Under the pieces are notes generated by a model. That model made no database searches. It saw only the letters and a list, made by a program, of their open reading frames with translations, and was not told the origin of the DNA. Below are positions 47,801 through 60,443 of a DNA stretch of 64,000 bases, in pieces (position 1 is the first letter of the stretch; the number at the start of each line of letters is the position of its first letter). Origin of the DNA: Varanus komodoensis (lineage: Eukaryota; Chordata; Lepidosauria; Squamata; Varanidae). A program made the translations under genes and the position numbers. Where the stretch lies: NCBI RefSeq assembly GCF_004798865.1, contig NW_025335268.1:57912374-57976373 (forward strand). Direction: 5' to 3'.

Positions 47801-48939
47801 ATCATCTGCAGCCAACCTGCAGCCAAGGGGGTGCATGATTAAACCTGACCCCAGAGACTGAGTAGTCTAGAATCTGCAGAACAAGGTCTTCTTCACATAC
47901 ATAGTGATGGGCGTTCTGGTAGTTTATAAATAAAAATTAGCAAGTTATTGAAGCTCTGTAATGGGACTGGTCACATGTGCCCTTCTTCGCAATTCCAGGA
48001 TGTGCCTCTCTTTTGTCAACATAAGAAGAACAGCCTAGCCCTAAATGACAGGTCACACATGCATGGAGGGGGGAAAAGTACAGGATGATTTGCTACCCCT
48101 TCATTACGTACAGGCCTCATAATCTATACTAACAAGAAAGAGTATATTGTTCCAGAGCCTGTTATTATGCATATTATTGTGAGAGTAATAAGCATGACTG
48201 ACATAAGCAATTGAAGCCTGCCAACACATTCAAGTTTAGCAACTCCTTCCTTCTGGGTGACAAATTATGGGTTGTGACTGGCAATACATCCCATAGCCAG
48301 GATCACCCACACTAATAGCTGTTGGAGGACAACATTTAGATGGGTGATATCTCAAAATATTTAATAAAGAAGGTACCACCTACATAAAATTCATGGATAT
48401 ACATTAGCCCATAAGATAGCCTTTATTGCATCAAGCTCTGTTGGTCTATGAATATGGATGCTATGCAGTGTTACACTGATATCACTGTGAAGAGAAAAGG
48501 GAGTGGCAAAGGTCCGGTTGTTAAGCGATCTCATAGCTAATGGAAGTTTACTGTATATAGGCAAATATACAAATAATCCCTCTGTTTATTTTTTGTCCGT
48601 AACTTTGCAGGTTGAAAAACCAGAACTTGACATTAAAAATTACCAATTACCATTTTGTTTCTTCACTCCTAGTACAGACCAGGAAAACCCATATATTTAA
48701 TTGGTTCGACTTACCCATTTTGAAAAGCTGTCATTTAATCATAATAGACAATATTAACAATTTATATGTCTTCCTTTCCGAACACCAGTGAAATGATAAA
48801 GTTTAGCCATATCACCCAAGCTGGTTTAACACTGCAAAGAACTTCAGTTTTAATGTAAATGTAATGGACTGTAATGTTTAAGAGGGTGAGCAGAAGTCTC
48901 AGTTTTTTTAGACACCTATTTGAACACTTAATATTCAGA
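47801..48939. other. Intronic DNA, nothing recognised
   Basis: No exon, RNA gene or assignable repeat seen. Confidence 0.4.
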
Positions 48940-49244
48940 GGTTTCCTCTAGATGCCCCCACCAAAGGGAGTTATGTGGGTGGATGTAAGAAAGAGGGCCT
49001 TCTCAGTTAGAGGTTTTCCTATCCCTACATTGTTATGTTTTCAATGCCCAGCAAAGAGCCTTTTCCCCTTCCGAAACATTTTAGAAAGTTTTAAAATAAG
49101 TTTTTATGGCTATTTTTATATTTCCCCCTATGCTGTTGTTGATTTTATTTTATTATGTTGGTATTTTATCTTTTAAGGTTATATATTGTGTTTTAATATT
49201 TTAGCTTTAGCCAGAGAGCAACTGTACTGGTGGAATTAAAAATA
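48940..49244 (+). mobile_element. Probable LINE 3' end, decayed
   Basis: GTAAGAAAGAGGGCCTTCTCAG resembles the K-R-A-F-S block coding sequence of L2/Rex-type LINE 3' ends, followed by a T-rich 3'UTR of TTTTAT runs as in the 26222-26626 copy. The rest of the coding block is lost. The pogo-like element inserted directly at its right edge. Confidence 0.4.
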
Positions 49245-50274
49245 TACTGTATTTTTCACTCTATAAGACACACTTTTTCCCCCCTCAAAAGTAAGGGGAA
49301 ATGTCTGTGCATCTTATAGAGCAAATTTGTGTGTGCAGTAAGTCTGTCAGATGTGCAGCAAGGTGTGCCTGATGCCCGGGACATGCAATACCACCGCCGG
49401 GATGCTGCCGGCCCGCCTGCACCACCTGGCCGGCATGCGCCCTGCTCCACCCCCACTCCGGCACACATGAGAGCTGTGCCGCCCAGGGGGAGGGGTGTGG
49501 AGGAGCAGCAGCCGCAGGCTTTAACCCGCCGGCCGCACGGAGAGACGGACTGCCCACCCCCACCACCCACAGGTCGGTGTGTGTTTTCAAGTCTTTTAAT
49601 GAAGCCCATGGGGAAGTGATGGGGAATGTGCCTGGGATTATCAGGAAGCTTTCCATGGATCAGAACGGTGTCTGCTTTATTAAGTTAATAGAAGGACCAA
49701 TATCTGTGAGTTGATCAGACACATTTTTTTTAGGATCAGTGGATATTTGAACAGCATTACCTTCGTGCATGAAGTTTATTCTTCAAAGGCTACTTAGTCG
49801 GCTGTGTGTTTGATTTACCGTACTATATCTCATTTTTTGTCAGAAGTTTTTTTCTATTATTTACTAGTAGGGCAGCGTGGACATTACTGGCTTTTTTAGA
49901 TTTGTTATTGAATTGTCTGCAGCAGCTCCTGTATAACTGGTGTAGATTGTGGATTCCTTCAATAATTCCACTACTGACTGCGAATTTTTTGAGATTCAGC
50001 AGCGCAGATAGTAACGGCATATTATTCTAGATAAAATGTGTCTGCTGAGTACGGTAATATATGTCAGGTGGAATGTTCTGTGTGTCATCATCTGGCCGAT
50101 AGATTGTCACTGGGAAATGTCATACTGTATATTACTATACAGCTGTAATGTATAGTCCTTGTACATGTAGTCCTTGTACAGAGTGAAAACGGTATACCGT
50201 TATCATTTGACCATTTTGCACAGAGGCTTTCTAGTACATTACCAGTTCCTTCATCACTGTATCTTCTTGCAGAA

Positions 50275-50290
50275 CCCCCCCCCCCCCCCC
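50275..50290. repeat. Homopolymer C16
   Basis: Sixteen uninterrupted C within the pogo-like element just before the transposase remnant. Length is likely to be variable and error-prone in sequencing. Confidence 0.95.
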
Positions 50291-50332
50291 TCTACATACC
50301 AGGATGATAAAGCAGAAAAGACTAGCATATAA

Positions 50333-51043
50333 GATTCCGTGAAAACCTCTGGACGTGAGAAAACCCATTACACGGTTGTGTTGTCTTGCTGTGCAGATGG
50401 CACCAAATTGCCATCCATGTTAATTTTCAAAAGGAAAACATTTCCAGAAGAAGTGATTCCAAGAAGAGTTGTTGCACATGTTCATGAGAAAGGATGGATG
50501 GATGAAAATGGAATGAGAGTATGGGTTGAAAAATTGTGGTCCAAACGTCCTGGAGGGCTTCTGAAAAACCTGCCTTATTAGTGCTTGACCAGTTTAGAGT
50601 ACATATTAGCGAAACTACAAAAAAGTGCTTTACAGAAATGAAGACTCATCTAGATGTAATTCCTGGAGGTCTTAGCAGCCAGTTGCAACCTCTCGACGTT
50701 TCCATAAACAAACCATTTAAGCCTTAAATTTTAAGGTCTTTATGCGAGAAGAGTGGAACAAATGGATGGCTGCTGGTAATCATGATCTGACACCTACTGG
50801 ACGAATGAAGAGGCCCACTATCACTCAAGTTTGTGAATGGGTGAAAACATCATGGCACTCAGTGAAGGAGGAAATCGTTGTACAGGCATTCAAAAAATGT
50901 GGAATTAGCAATGCTTTGGATGGAACCGAAGATGGTATCTTATATGAAGATAGTGAAGAAAGTGATGTCAGTGATTGTGAGCAACAGAGCTTCATAAATT
51001 CTGACTCCAGTGATGATAAGTTCTATGGGTTCAACGAAAACTA
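50333..51043 (+). pseudogene. pogo-like (DDE_1) transposase, N-terminally deleted and frameshifted
   Basis: Remnant of a DDE-type transposase. Pieces in three frames: 50333-50580 (THYTVVLSCCADGTKLPSML, core strand after the first catalytic Asp), 50536-50727 (ALLVLDQFRVHISE with the second catalytic Asp; DVIPGGLSSQLQPLDVSINK with the third) and 50742-51043 (EWNKWMAAGNHDL to the acidic C-terminus DSSDDKFYGFNEN). Frameshifts lie near 50560 and near 50725. The N-terminal helix-turn-helix region and the first catalytic Asp are missing. The IPGGLSSQLQPLDVSINKPF block is diagnostic for the pogo/Tigger/Jerky-related group. It shows no sign of domestication because the frame is broken. Confidence 0.9.
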
Positions 51044-51283
51044 GAAGAGTACTCGAACTTTAAAGTCTCTCTTTTGTTAATGACAGTGATGATGGTTCTT
51101 AATGCCACTGTTGACTGTTGTTCACTTTACCAGGTTGAAATACGGTATTACTGTATTCTGTTATAGTTTATTAAATAGTTTAGTAAACCATTTGATTCAG
51201 AATATTTTTTTTCTTGTTTTCCTCCTCTAAAAACTAGGTGCGTCTTATGGTCAGGTGCGTCTTATAGAGCGAAAAATACGGTA

Positions 51284-54200
51284 ACAAACAACAAATATAA
51301 ATTCACTAAGTGACCTTAGGCAAGCAACCTTTCACAAACTGTACACACCCCATATGCAATATCTTGATATAATGTTGGCACTTATATAGCTATTGGATGC
51401 AGGTGAAATGGATTGGCCATAATCCAACAAAGTTATGTGCACTTAAGTTGATTAAGATCAACGGGCTTAAGCAGACCTTTTGTGAGGTACTGACCTTTGA
51501 CTATTTGAAGTGTGTATGAATATTATTACAAAATGCAATTGAAAACAATATAACAAAATCCCATTTTAAAAAACCTGCGAGTGGAAGAAGAGTGAATGGG
51601 GAAAGAAAACAGCAAAAAATGCCAAATATAGGGTGAATAAGAGGATATTCATCTTTCTGTAAAAGCCAGAGGAGAGTTAAACACTTTACATTTTAGGGAA
51701 TATGGACATCAGTAACACATTTAAACACATTTCTTTTATACCTATCTACATCGGTGGAACTTTACTCTTTAATCAGAGTCCATGACAATCATGGCCCAAC
51801 AGTAAGCACTATTTCACCCATTCTGTCTAGCCGTTTCTTTGAAAAATAAAGGCTCCATTTAAATGGAACACAACACTGCTTCTATATTTTCATTTGCTTG
51901 CAAGACTAGCTAGAAAAAAAGAGCTGCTCTGTCAACAAAATCAAATGGTCTGGATAGATAAAACAAAAACCAATCAAGAACTGAAATGCAAAAATACTGA
52001 AGCAATGGCGATAGTATCACCAGGCCTGGCCCAAGATGTCGAGGTGAAGAAATAAGATGGCTCCTATTATCCCACAGAAAGAAGCCTCTTGGACTTGAGT
52101 CCTTCTTCCCAATGGAAAGGCCACTGGTAAGCTATGTAGCACACCCAGCTTTGCCATCCCCAAAAATGCAGAATGGTGTGAGAGGGTTGGGAAAAGTGGT
52201 GAGGGATGCTGTCACTGCTGCCCCTCCACCACTCAATAGTTATCCCATACAGGCATCAAACTCCGAATGGTAGGGCCGGCCCTGTCTTTCACAACAAGAG
52301 AGGCTCATTTGTTTTTTACTTCTCCAGCTGACTCAGAAAAAGCAGCAATGCCAGAAAATACCACAACCCATTCATGAGAGGAACCATTTGAGTAGAGACT
52401 AAAGAACTGATTCTTCCAAAGTATCTTGGGGGAAAAAAGACTGGGTTATCAATACAATAATAGAACAGAACAGCAAGTAATGGAATCAGGATTCTAAATC
52501 ATGTTACAGAATTATACAAGCTATCTTGTAGCAGCTCTAATCCAAGCCAAAATGCAAATAAATTATTCAGATTTAGAATGAGGATGCTCATATGACTGCA
52601 CATGAACTTCCTAGTGAATATTTAGACATGAAAAGACAAACAGTGGCAGCAAAGTTGGTACCAATCGATCCACCCGCCTTTGCCTCAACAACACAAACAA
52701 CCTTTATTTTTCAGCTTGTAAGTACATTCAAGCCTTTTTTTCTCAAGAAACAGAATACAAACATCAACTTCTCTCCTGTTTGGCTGTCACAGACATTACT
52801 GTAGCTTTAAATCTTGGCCTCCCCCCACAATCTTTTAAAGCAGGATATAAAAATGAGAAAGGGCTCCAAGAATGTTGAAGCTGAGCAGACCTGATTATAC
52901 CTGGTTATGACCAAGTTATGATGATCAGTATATTTTGACAGACTGCATGCAACAGAAATCTATATGGTAGATGTGAATGAGGTTGCAGGTAGCAAAAGCC
53001 AAGTGTAAACAAGGGTCATACTTTGGACTCTGAGTAATTTATGGTTATCATAAAGAATAGGTCCTAGGGGGAGAAGGAATTGGGGGTAATGTCATTAGAG
53101 AGAGAGAACATGTTCTAATTGCTTACTTTGTATGTGGATGACTCCCAATTTTAGGGACAAGTTGACTCACTCTCTCATACATCCCAATTTGCTTGCCAGC
53201 TTCTGGTTACACCCTAACATCCTGTAAATGAAAGGTTCAGCAAAAAACGAAATCCTCCTAGCCAATAAAAAGTTGTTCTTCATGCCTCCATATTCATTAG
53301 AATCATCCTTACTTCAGCCTTAATTTTGCCCGCTGAAACCTTGCACTAATCCCTGATCCCCAAACCTTGATTTTACTTCTCTGTAATTGTCCGCCTTTCA
53401 GCAGCTGTGAACCAGAGTCAGAATTGGTCCATAACTTACTGTCTCTGCTGAAATCCTTAATCGTGTTGTAATTACTTCCCCTATATAGAACTTCAATTTG
53501 TCCTTACAGTCTGCCCAAATCTCTCTACCAATCTAAACCTCTCCCAAATTTAAGGGTGGAATACTTAATGGCTGCCCACTTCCTTGCAACAGCCCATGTT
53601 AAATCGTCTTATATTTTCCCTGGGGCTGCTATCCATGTGGCTGTGACTGGCAACCCAATTTGTACAGCTAGTTCTTCAAATACAAAAGGCAAAAAGAAGC
53701 AAGTTCATGCCATGTGCATTTCAATCTATTAACCCTGTTTTTTCCTCCTGTCCTCCATAATCTGTATTTGGGTTCTATTCACAACTTGTGCCCCAGCAAT
53801 TGCCTTATTCTAGAGAGGGAATACATGTTCTGTGCTCTTTCACTGGCAGTGTTAGTAGCTCTCCATCTGGAAGTACAAACTAAGGTTCCCTTATCCTTGC
53901 TGGCTTCTATGGAAGTGAGCTGCATCTCCTGCAGAGGCTGGACTTGTGAGGTGCTCTGGACTCTCTCCCAGGGATTCCTCCTTATCTCACCCTCTCATTC
54001 TAGCTTCTCCTCCAGTCCTCTTTTTCCAGTGTTGGTTTATCACACTGCCGTCTGGCATCCATGGATAATGTCACTTCCTGCTGCCATCTCTGTGGCAAGG
54101 GAGCAACAGGAGGCTGCCCAGCCTGTTGGTGGGTTGCCAGAGCAGGCGACCTGTCATTAAAAGGTATGGAAGGTTGTTTGGTGGTACTTTTCCCTGGAGT

Positions 54201-55561
54201 CACATGCAGTGCTGCTGGTGGAAATTTTGCCAGTTGCAGTTATGGAGCCACACTGCAGAGCCTGGTTGCATCTGAGACTTCCTTGGGGCTATGTTATACT
54301 GTACTTCGGTTAGGTGTGCACCTAAGATTCTGCAAGTATACAAGAAAAATGTAAATGCATATATTAGAAAGGATTTGTATTCCAGAAGGATAGTCTTCAG
54401 AGAGTCTGTTCTTTGTCAAGTTATAAACAACTGCAATCCCAGATTGCTACCACATAATCTATGAATGACTGGGAGAAAGTAGGCCTTGTGTGAAAATGGA
54501 GAAGGTGAAGGTGGAATGCAGGGAGGAGAGTAGTACTGTGGGCAATAAGCAGGGAAAAGGGATAACAGGAGAACAGTGGAAATGGTGCAAACAGAGAACA
54601 GAGAGTATGTTTATGTGATGAAGGAGTATGGTGGAAAAACACAGGCGTAAGAGAACAAAGGTACTGGGTTAAAATGTGACAAAAACATCTGCTAATTTAA
54701 TGCATCTTTTTCTTTTACTAAACATGTCAAAGTGGCCATCAGGATGATTTGGCATAGATAGTTGTCACTGTGTTGAACTCAGACAAACTGAGACCCACAA
54801 TTGTTAGTATATTATCATTACAGATCCACTATGTCCACAAACCTAAGCCTTAAAAGTAAGATCTGTGAAATCAAATAAATCTGTTTAGGGCTTTTGTATA
54901 GAATGACACAGCCTGTTAGTTCAACATTTTTTCCTCTTCAAGACTGTTTCATTACGAGCTGACAGGAGCTGAAAGAAACACTCACTTAAAACTTAATCTA
55001 ATATTTGTGTCATAACTCACCATATACCCACTCAGTTATGCTTTCTTAATGAGGTTGGAAACTTTTTCGTGAGGTAGAAAAAACAAGGTAGGGCTATATT
55101 TATTATTATCATTTGTCTGAAATACACCTTTTATGCATCACTTACTTGTTCTTTCAGTGTAGTTTCCTGCCTACTGTACAGAGACAGGTTTCACATCTTT
55201 GGGAAACAAAAAGTATACCACACCTTCCTAGTTCATCAATTTTTACTTCAAACCCCTTCAAAAGGATGGAAATGCTGGAAATTAGAAGAGGAAGGAATTG
55301 CTGGCAAAAGCATCGCTGTATAATCCTGTATAAAATACAGTGTAGGTAATAAAATATACAGTCAATAAAGGCCTTTGTTGAAGCAGTGTGCCCCAACTAT
55401 GGACATTATTACAGGTGTCCTATTAAGTATACTTTGGTAAATTGAAATATGCTCCATGCTAAAGATACCAAAAGGTGGAATTGTAGCAACAGGCCAATGC
55501 AAGAGAAAAATAAGTTCAGGAGTGCAGTCTTTAACAACAACTTCTTTCCAGATGTTTCTTT
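51284..55561. other. Intronic DNA, nothing firmly recognised
   Basis: No exon, RNA gene or assignable transposon. Open frames up to 148 codons (53714-54160, plus) overlap others and show no domain. Confidence 0.4.
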
Positions 55562-55587
55562 CGCGCGCGCACGCGCGCGTGTGTGTG
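55562..55587. repeat. Alternating CG/CA/TG tract (Z-DNA-prone)
   Basis: Twenty-six bases of strict pyrimidine-purine alternation, mostly CG then TG. Such tracts can adopt left-handed Z-DNA under supercoiling. It also carries nine CpG dinucleotides in CpG-poor surroundings. Confidence 0.9.
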
Positions 55588-56835
55588 GCCTTCAATATGC
55601 AGTCCACTTTCTCTAAGTACTAAACGCCACCACTCCATTAGGTTGCACTCAAATATTTTACTTGCAGAATCAAAAAACTGCACACAGTGAATTATTTTAA
55701 CAAGCACTATACTCATCCAAGATGCATGCTCGGGTTCCTTACTGCTTAAGTTGCTAGGATGCACATGAAATGTCTTGCACATGAAGCTTGCTTAGTTCAT
55801 TGTATACCCTGTAATGACACACTGATTCCAGAGATGACACTGGATGTCCACTGGTGTCTATAAAAGCAAGCTTGGTCGTTTCACTCTGTGCAGTGAAGAC
55901 CACCAATAATGTCTCACCTGGAAAAGTTTTGCTATGTCTTTCACAGATGCACTGAGGATAAATGCTTCCATGATGTGTTAGAATAACTTGCTGTCCAACT
56001 CTGCCTACAGTAGCCAGAAGCAAAGGAAGGGTGGTCACTTTAGAAGGTGTAGCTTTACCCAGCCCTGCATGACAAGTTTACTAAAAATGTTCTATATGCA
56101 TTCTTACAGGCACAGAAGAATGGCCTATTGCATCAGGTTTTATCACATCCATCACCATATGATTCTCCACTATCTCGTTCTTACTGCCGATCCCTTACCT
56201 CTCCCCAGGACAACTAGTGTCAACTCTAAGTTCTTTGCAGACACAGTGCCACTTTTATGCACACACATAAACACACAGCTATAAATACACACACACCCAA
56301 CTGATTCTCCCAACATTCTGTTTCACCCAATTAGAACCAAGTATCTGACCTCAGCATACAAACAGATGCAGCCTTCGTTCTTAATGGTTGGACTTACTAG
56401 ACATGGGGTGCAAATCTAGTTCGGATTTTTATGATGTCTTTGACTTTGTTTCTTCTGATTATCAGCTGCATAAAGCCATGGTGATGGCAAAACTTGTTCA
56501 CTACTGACTGGCAACAGGTGACTCAGTTTCCACCATGCACAGAATCAGAGGTGCAGATCCCACAAAACAAGAAGCCAGTCTGGATGAAGTTCTCTGAGGG
56601 GCTTCTTGTTGTGGGGGTGGCCGCCATTTTGAATATTTGAGCCACAGTGAGGACATGCTGCAGCTTCTTTCTACATGCAAACTTGGTGAGGGTGGACTGA
56701 GGCCACCTCAACAACCACTCCCAACAATCCACCCTCACCAGGTTTGCACATAGCACGATGCTACAATCTGCTCCTGCCATGGCTCCAGTATTCAAAATTG
56801 CGCTCACCATCACAATGCTAAACATGTAAACCTGG
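55588..56835. other. Intronic DNA, no gene recognised
   Basis: A 94-codon open frame on the minus strand (55754-56038) lacks an ATG start and has no recognised family; treated as chance. Nothing else seen. Confidence 0.4.
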
Positions 56836-57110
56836 TCACAGAATCATTGAGTTGGAAGGGATCTTGGAGAACATCTAGTCAAACCCCCTGCTCAAGGCAG
56901 GTTTTGCACTGCAGGTTACGGCTACAGCGTTCCTGATAGGTGGCCCTCCAGTGAAGGGGAGCCTACCATTTCTCAAGACAATCCATTCCACTTTCCGTGA
57001 ACAGTTCTCACTGTTGGGAAATTTCTCCAAAATCAGTTTTCCTGCAATTTCCAATCTGTGGCTCTAGTCATGCCTTCAGAAATCTGTTCCCTCTTATGCC
57101 TTACATGTCT
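56836..57110 (-). mobile_element. CR1 LINE 3' fragment
   Basis: CACAGAATCATTGAGTTGGA, TCTTGGAGAACATCTAGTC, CCCCTGCTCAAGGCAGG and ATAGGTGGCCCTCCAGTGAA are the reverse-complement 3' end of a CR1 subfamily also represented at 8489-8935 and 10085-10529. 5'-truncated, non-coding. Confidence 0.85.
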
Positions 57111-60100
57111 TAGGAGTGTGTGATATATAGGCTTTTCCTGTAAACACTGCATCTGTCATAATGACAGATATCTGATTAACATTTATTAACAGTCTTAGAA
57201 AATATGGCCTTTGAGGATAGAGACAAGCCAGATTCGTAAGTAGGTCTGGGGAGCTGGTATATACAGTGCAGTGGAGAAATGGCTGAAATTCTGCCGTCAG
57301 TTCCCTTATCTACCCAACTTGATGGTCCTTTAGAATGCAACTAAACAGCAGCAGCAGTGCAGACAGAAGCTGCTTGACTGAGACGTGCCTCTTCTAACAC
57401 AAATGTTTATCAAGGAAGATTACCAGATGTGCTCAAGTTGCAACACTGAACTGCAGTTTTCTGAACTGACATGGCAATTTATGAAATGCTTTTCGCTTAG
57501 CTAGTCCCAAGAAATGGTTAAAGCTTGTGGTTTGCAGTGCTGTGATGGAACTACCAGTTACGGCTCTATATGGCAAGTGATGAGGGTCTTTGGAAATGTA
57601 AAATAACCCAGAAAAGTGGAACCTTCCAAAACGTTATCAGAGATGTGGCTGAGCTTAAAATAAAATAACATAAAAATTCTAGTCAGCAAGATTCTGCATA
57701 ATCTTTTTTGTACAGCTTTCAGCTGACAGCAAAGTAAGATACTGGCCTTGTGCAACTGCCAGTATAGGTTGGAGGTCTTTTGCAACTTGAAATTTGGGGG
57801 TGGGAAGAGAAGCAGAAGGAACATTCAGAGCTCAGATGGAAGACAGTACATCAACCTCCCCCGTGTCTTTATTGCTCTTGGAGTCTTTAGGAACAGCACT
57901 GTATTGAGCAATCATTGAACATGAGAGATCAGTAGAGACACTGGGAGTAGAAGAGCAGGATAGACGTTGCCCCATTGTGGAGAGAATGCAGGGCTGTTAT
58001 GCTAGCTTCACTTAAAGTGAGGGGGAAATATAGTAGCAACCACCCTGGCAAAAAAAGGGAGTTGCCTTGAAGGCCCATGTAATTTTGGAACGTGTGAGGC
58101 CTGCTTGTTTGGAACAGCCTTCCAGAGTGCATCTTTTGGTTTGCTCATTTGTGATCTCAACACAGATGGCCCTTCTGCAATACCGAAGATTATTTTGACA
58201 ACTCAGAACCTAGCACTTCTTTAAATGGAAGGCTGCGAGAAATGTGCCTCCCATGTCCTGCACTTGGCACTGGCTGATGTTGATATTATTTATTAATACC
58301 TGAAAGAATTAATACCAGAAAGTGCAGAGTGACTTGTCTGTACCTCGGCTTCCATATTCTAATCACTGAAATGTAGAATCATTTGATACTACAATGCATT
58401 TTAATGTTATACTGTTAGTGTTACAAAGAGCAGAGGTTTATTTTGTTTTCTACATTATGCTTTGAAATGTACAGTTAGATATGTATACAGATGGTAGTAC
58501 AGGTAGACTGTAGTCATGATGCTCCAAGGTCTATTGCTATTCTTACATTGTGAGCCACCACAGGCGCAATTATATGCAATTACATGGAAAGCAGCACTCA
58601 AATAATTAATGCATTAAAAAGAATTGTGGGGAAAACACTGGTTGAAATAGCAGACACTGAAGGCTCTTTAGCAGGATCATCAATATGCTTCAGTGTTAGG
58701 AAAACAAACTTCCAAAGCCAAATAAAATGGGCTAAATCGACTGTTGCATGAAGAGATGGGACATCCCCTTGCTTTTCCCTCCTCTGAAGCCTTCCAAATC
58801 TGTAGCAGAGGGTTTACCAACCCTTTACAGCAGATTTGGGTCACATCTGTTCCTCAGTGGATGTGTTTTCACATAACGAAGCACCAAAAATTCTGGCTTA
58901 TTGAATCATAATATAAATGTTGCTCATTTACCCCAAATCTGCCTCTCCTGTGGGTGAAAGCACATAAGCAAACTAGGTGTGTATAGCTTAGTGGTACATC
59001 AAGACCTGGGACTATGATCTATTACAACCAAACAAGCCAGGATTCATAAGGAATCAATAACTTTGGCTTAAAGGTGGCTTACAATTCTGGCTTGTTTAGA
59101 CACAAGAAATCATAATCCAAGGTTCAGACATAATGTTAAGCCATTCATGTCTGTTCTGATTCTTTGTTCAAATGAGCAGACAATGCAAAAGGGCTGTGCA
59201 TATGATACTTATACATATTTGGTTTAACAAGCTATGATTCCATACCTAGATATTTCATTTGAAAGCCACAATACATATTTTCCTGGTCCTGTTTCTCCCC
59301 AAAGGTCATAGCAGCTTCTGCTGATGAATCACTGCAATTGCTAACAGATGAAATTGAGAAAAATATAGTACTGAAAAGAAATCCACTAAAGAGCTGGAAA
59401 GAAATTGAACGAACAAACAAACAAAATGAATACTAAGAGAGAGACAAATAAATGTCTTTTCAACAAAACTTTTGCTCCTTTGGTGCATTCTTGAAGCAAG
59501 ATAGTAGGGAACTTCAGCTATAAGACTGTCCTAAACTTTCTGATAATCATGACATGTGAAAATGTAGGAACAGATATAGAGAATTCTAGTAGGTTCCATT
59601 GTGTAGCCCAAACATACATAATGTATGATTCAGAAGGTTAAGCATGGCCGGCCAGTCAAGGCTTGCTATTTACAAGGGGCTCAGTGAACTTGCTAGTCTT
59701 GCTGCCTGCCTGGTACCTCAAAAAACACAAGACTACTGAGTGCTTGGCATGTTGTTTATTGGGTCACACAAACTGTAGGCCTGATGTAGCAGATAAATTA
59801 CTTACATTCGCATACTTTTCTATCACTTTCCATCTTCAGCTTCTGAAGCAACTTCAACAATTATACAACTAATAGGATGTTTATATAAAATCTTCAGGAT
59901 TTTAGATAGCATTTTTTCTTTTTTCCTCAATTATGATGACGACCATAAATTTTTCCTTTTGTTTTCCATTTACACTTCTGCAGAAAGCAGGAGGGCCTGT
60001 GTAGACCCATGTATATACTTAGAAACCTAAACTAAGCTAAGAGAGGTGGCATTTATACTTCCTACTAATCCCTATCGAAGGGAGGATATTTGCTTTTGAT

Positions 60101-60443
60101 TATCCCAATAATTTAAACTTTCCTTTTTGCAGATATGGTGGCACAATCTATACATTTTAATATTGCTGAGTTTAAGAAAAAATAATTGGAGCAATTCAAA
60201 TGGTAGGGCAGGGAAATCACAGAATTTCCCACCTGCCATATACGAAAATCACAGACAACTTGTGACACAGGCCGCAGATAACCTAGGCTGCTGCTGCTTC
60301 CTTTTTTAAAATTCTTTTAAAAATGTCCCAAGCCTTGTTCTTTATTTCCTTCTGCATGCAGGCAGACAAGATGAAAATACCTCACCACAGGTTAGGTTAT
60401 CTCAGAAACCCACTCAGTCTTCAATTTTTCCTGTTTCAGTACT
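57111..60443. other. Intronic DNA, nothing firmly recognised
   Basis: No exon or RNA gene. Around 58860-59170 there are repeated AACAAGCCAGGATT/TTCTGGCTTGTTTAG words in inverted orientation (59030-59044 versus 59085-59099), suggesting another small foldback element, not delimitable by eye. Confidence 0.4.

Larger units (their letters stand above)
49245..51283 (+). mobile_element. pogo/Tigger-like DNA transposon with TA target-site duplication
   Basis: Terminal inverted repeats: left CTGTATTTTTCACTCTATAA from 49247; right end, read inward on the minus strand, CCGTATTTTTCGCTCTATAA from 51281. Both ends are flanked by TA (49245-49246 and 51282-51283), the Tc1/mariner-superfamily duplication. 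Subterminal GTGCGTCTTATGG/GTGCGTCTTATAGAGC motifs repeat within the right end. About 2.04 kb long. The right half contains a decayed transposase (50333-51043); the left half has a GC-rich block (about 49370-49560) and no transposase N-terminus. The copy is non-autonomous. Confidence 0.92.

Noticed and set aside
53714-54160. 148-codon plus-strand frame
   Set aside because: No domain or similarity recognised, overlapped by other frames on both strands, no splice-site or codon-use support.
55754-56038. 94-codon minus-strand frame considered as a hidden exon
   Set aside because: It begins at GTG rather than ATG, no family is recognised, and the adjacent sequence on both sides is full of stops. 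Splice sites around it are not convincing.
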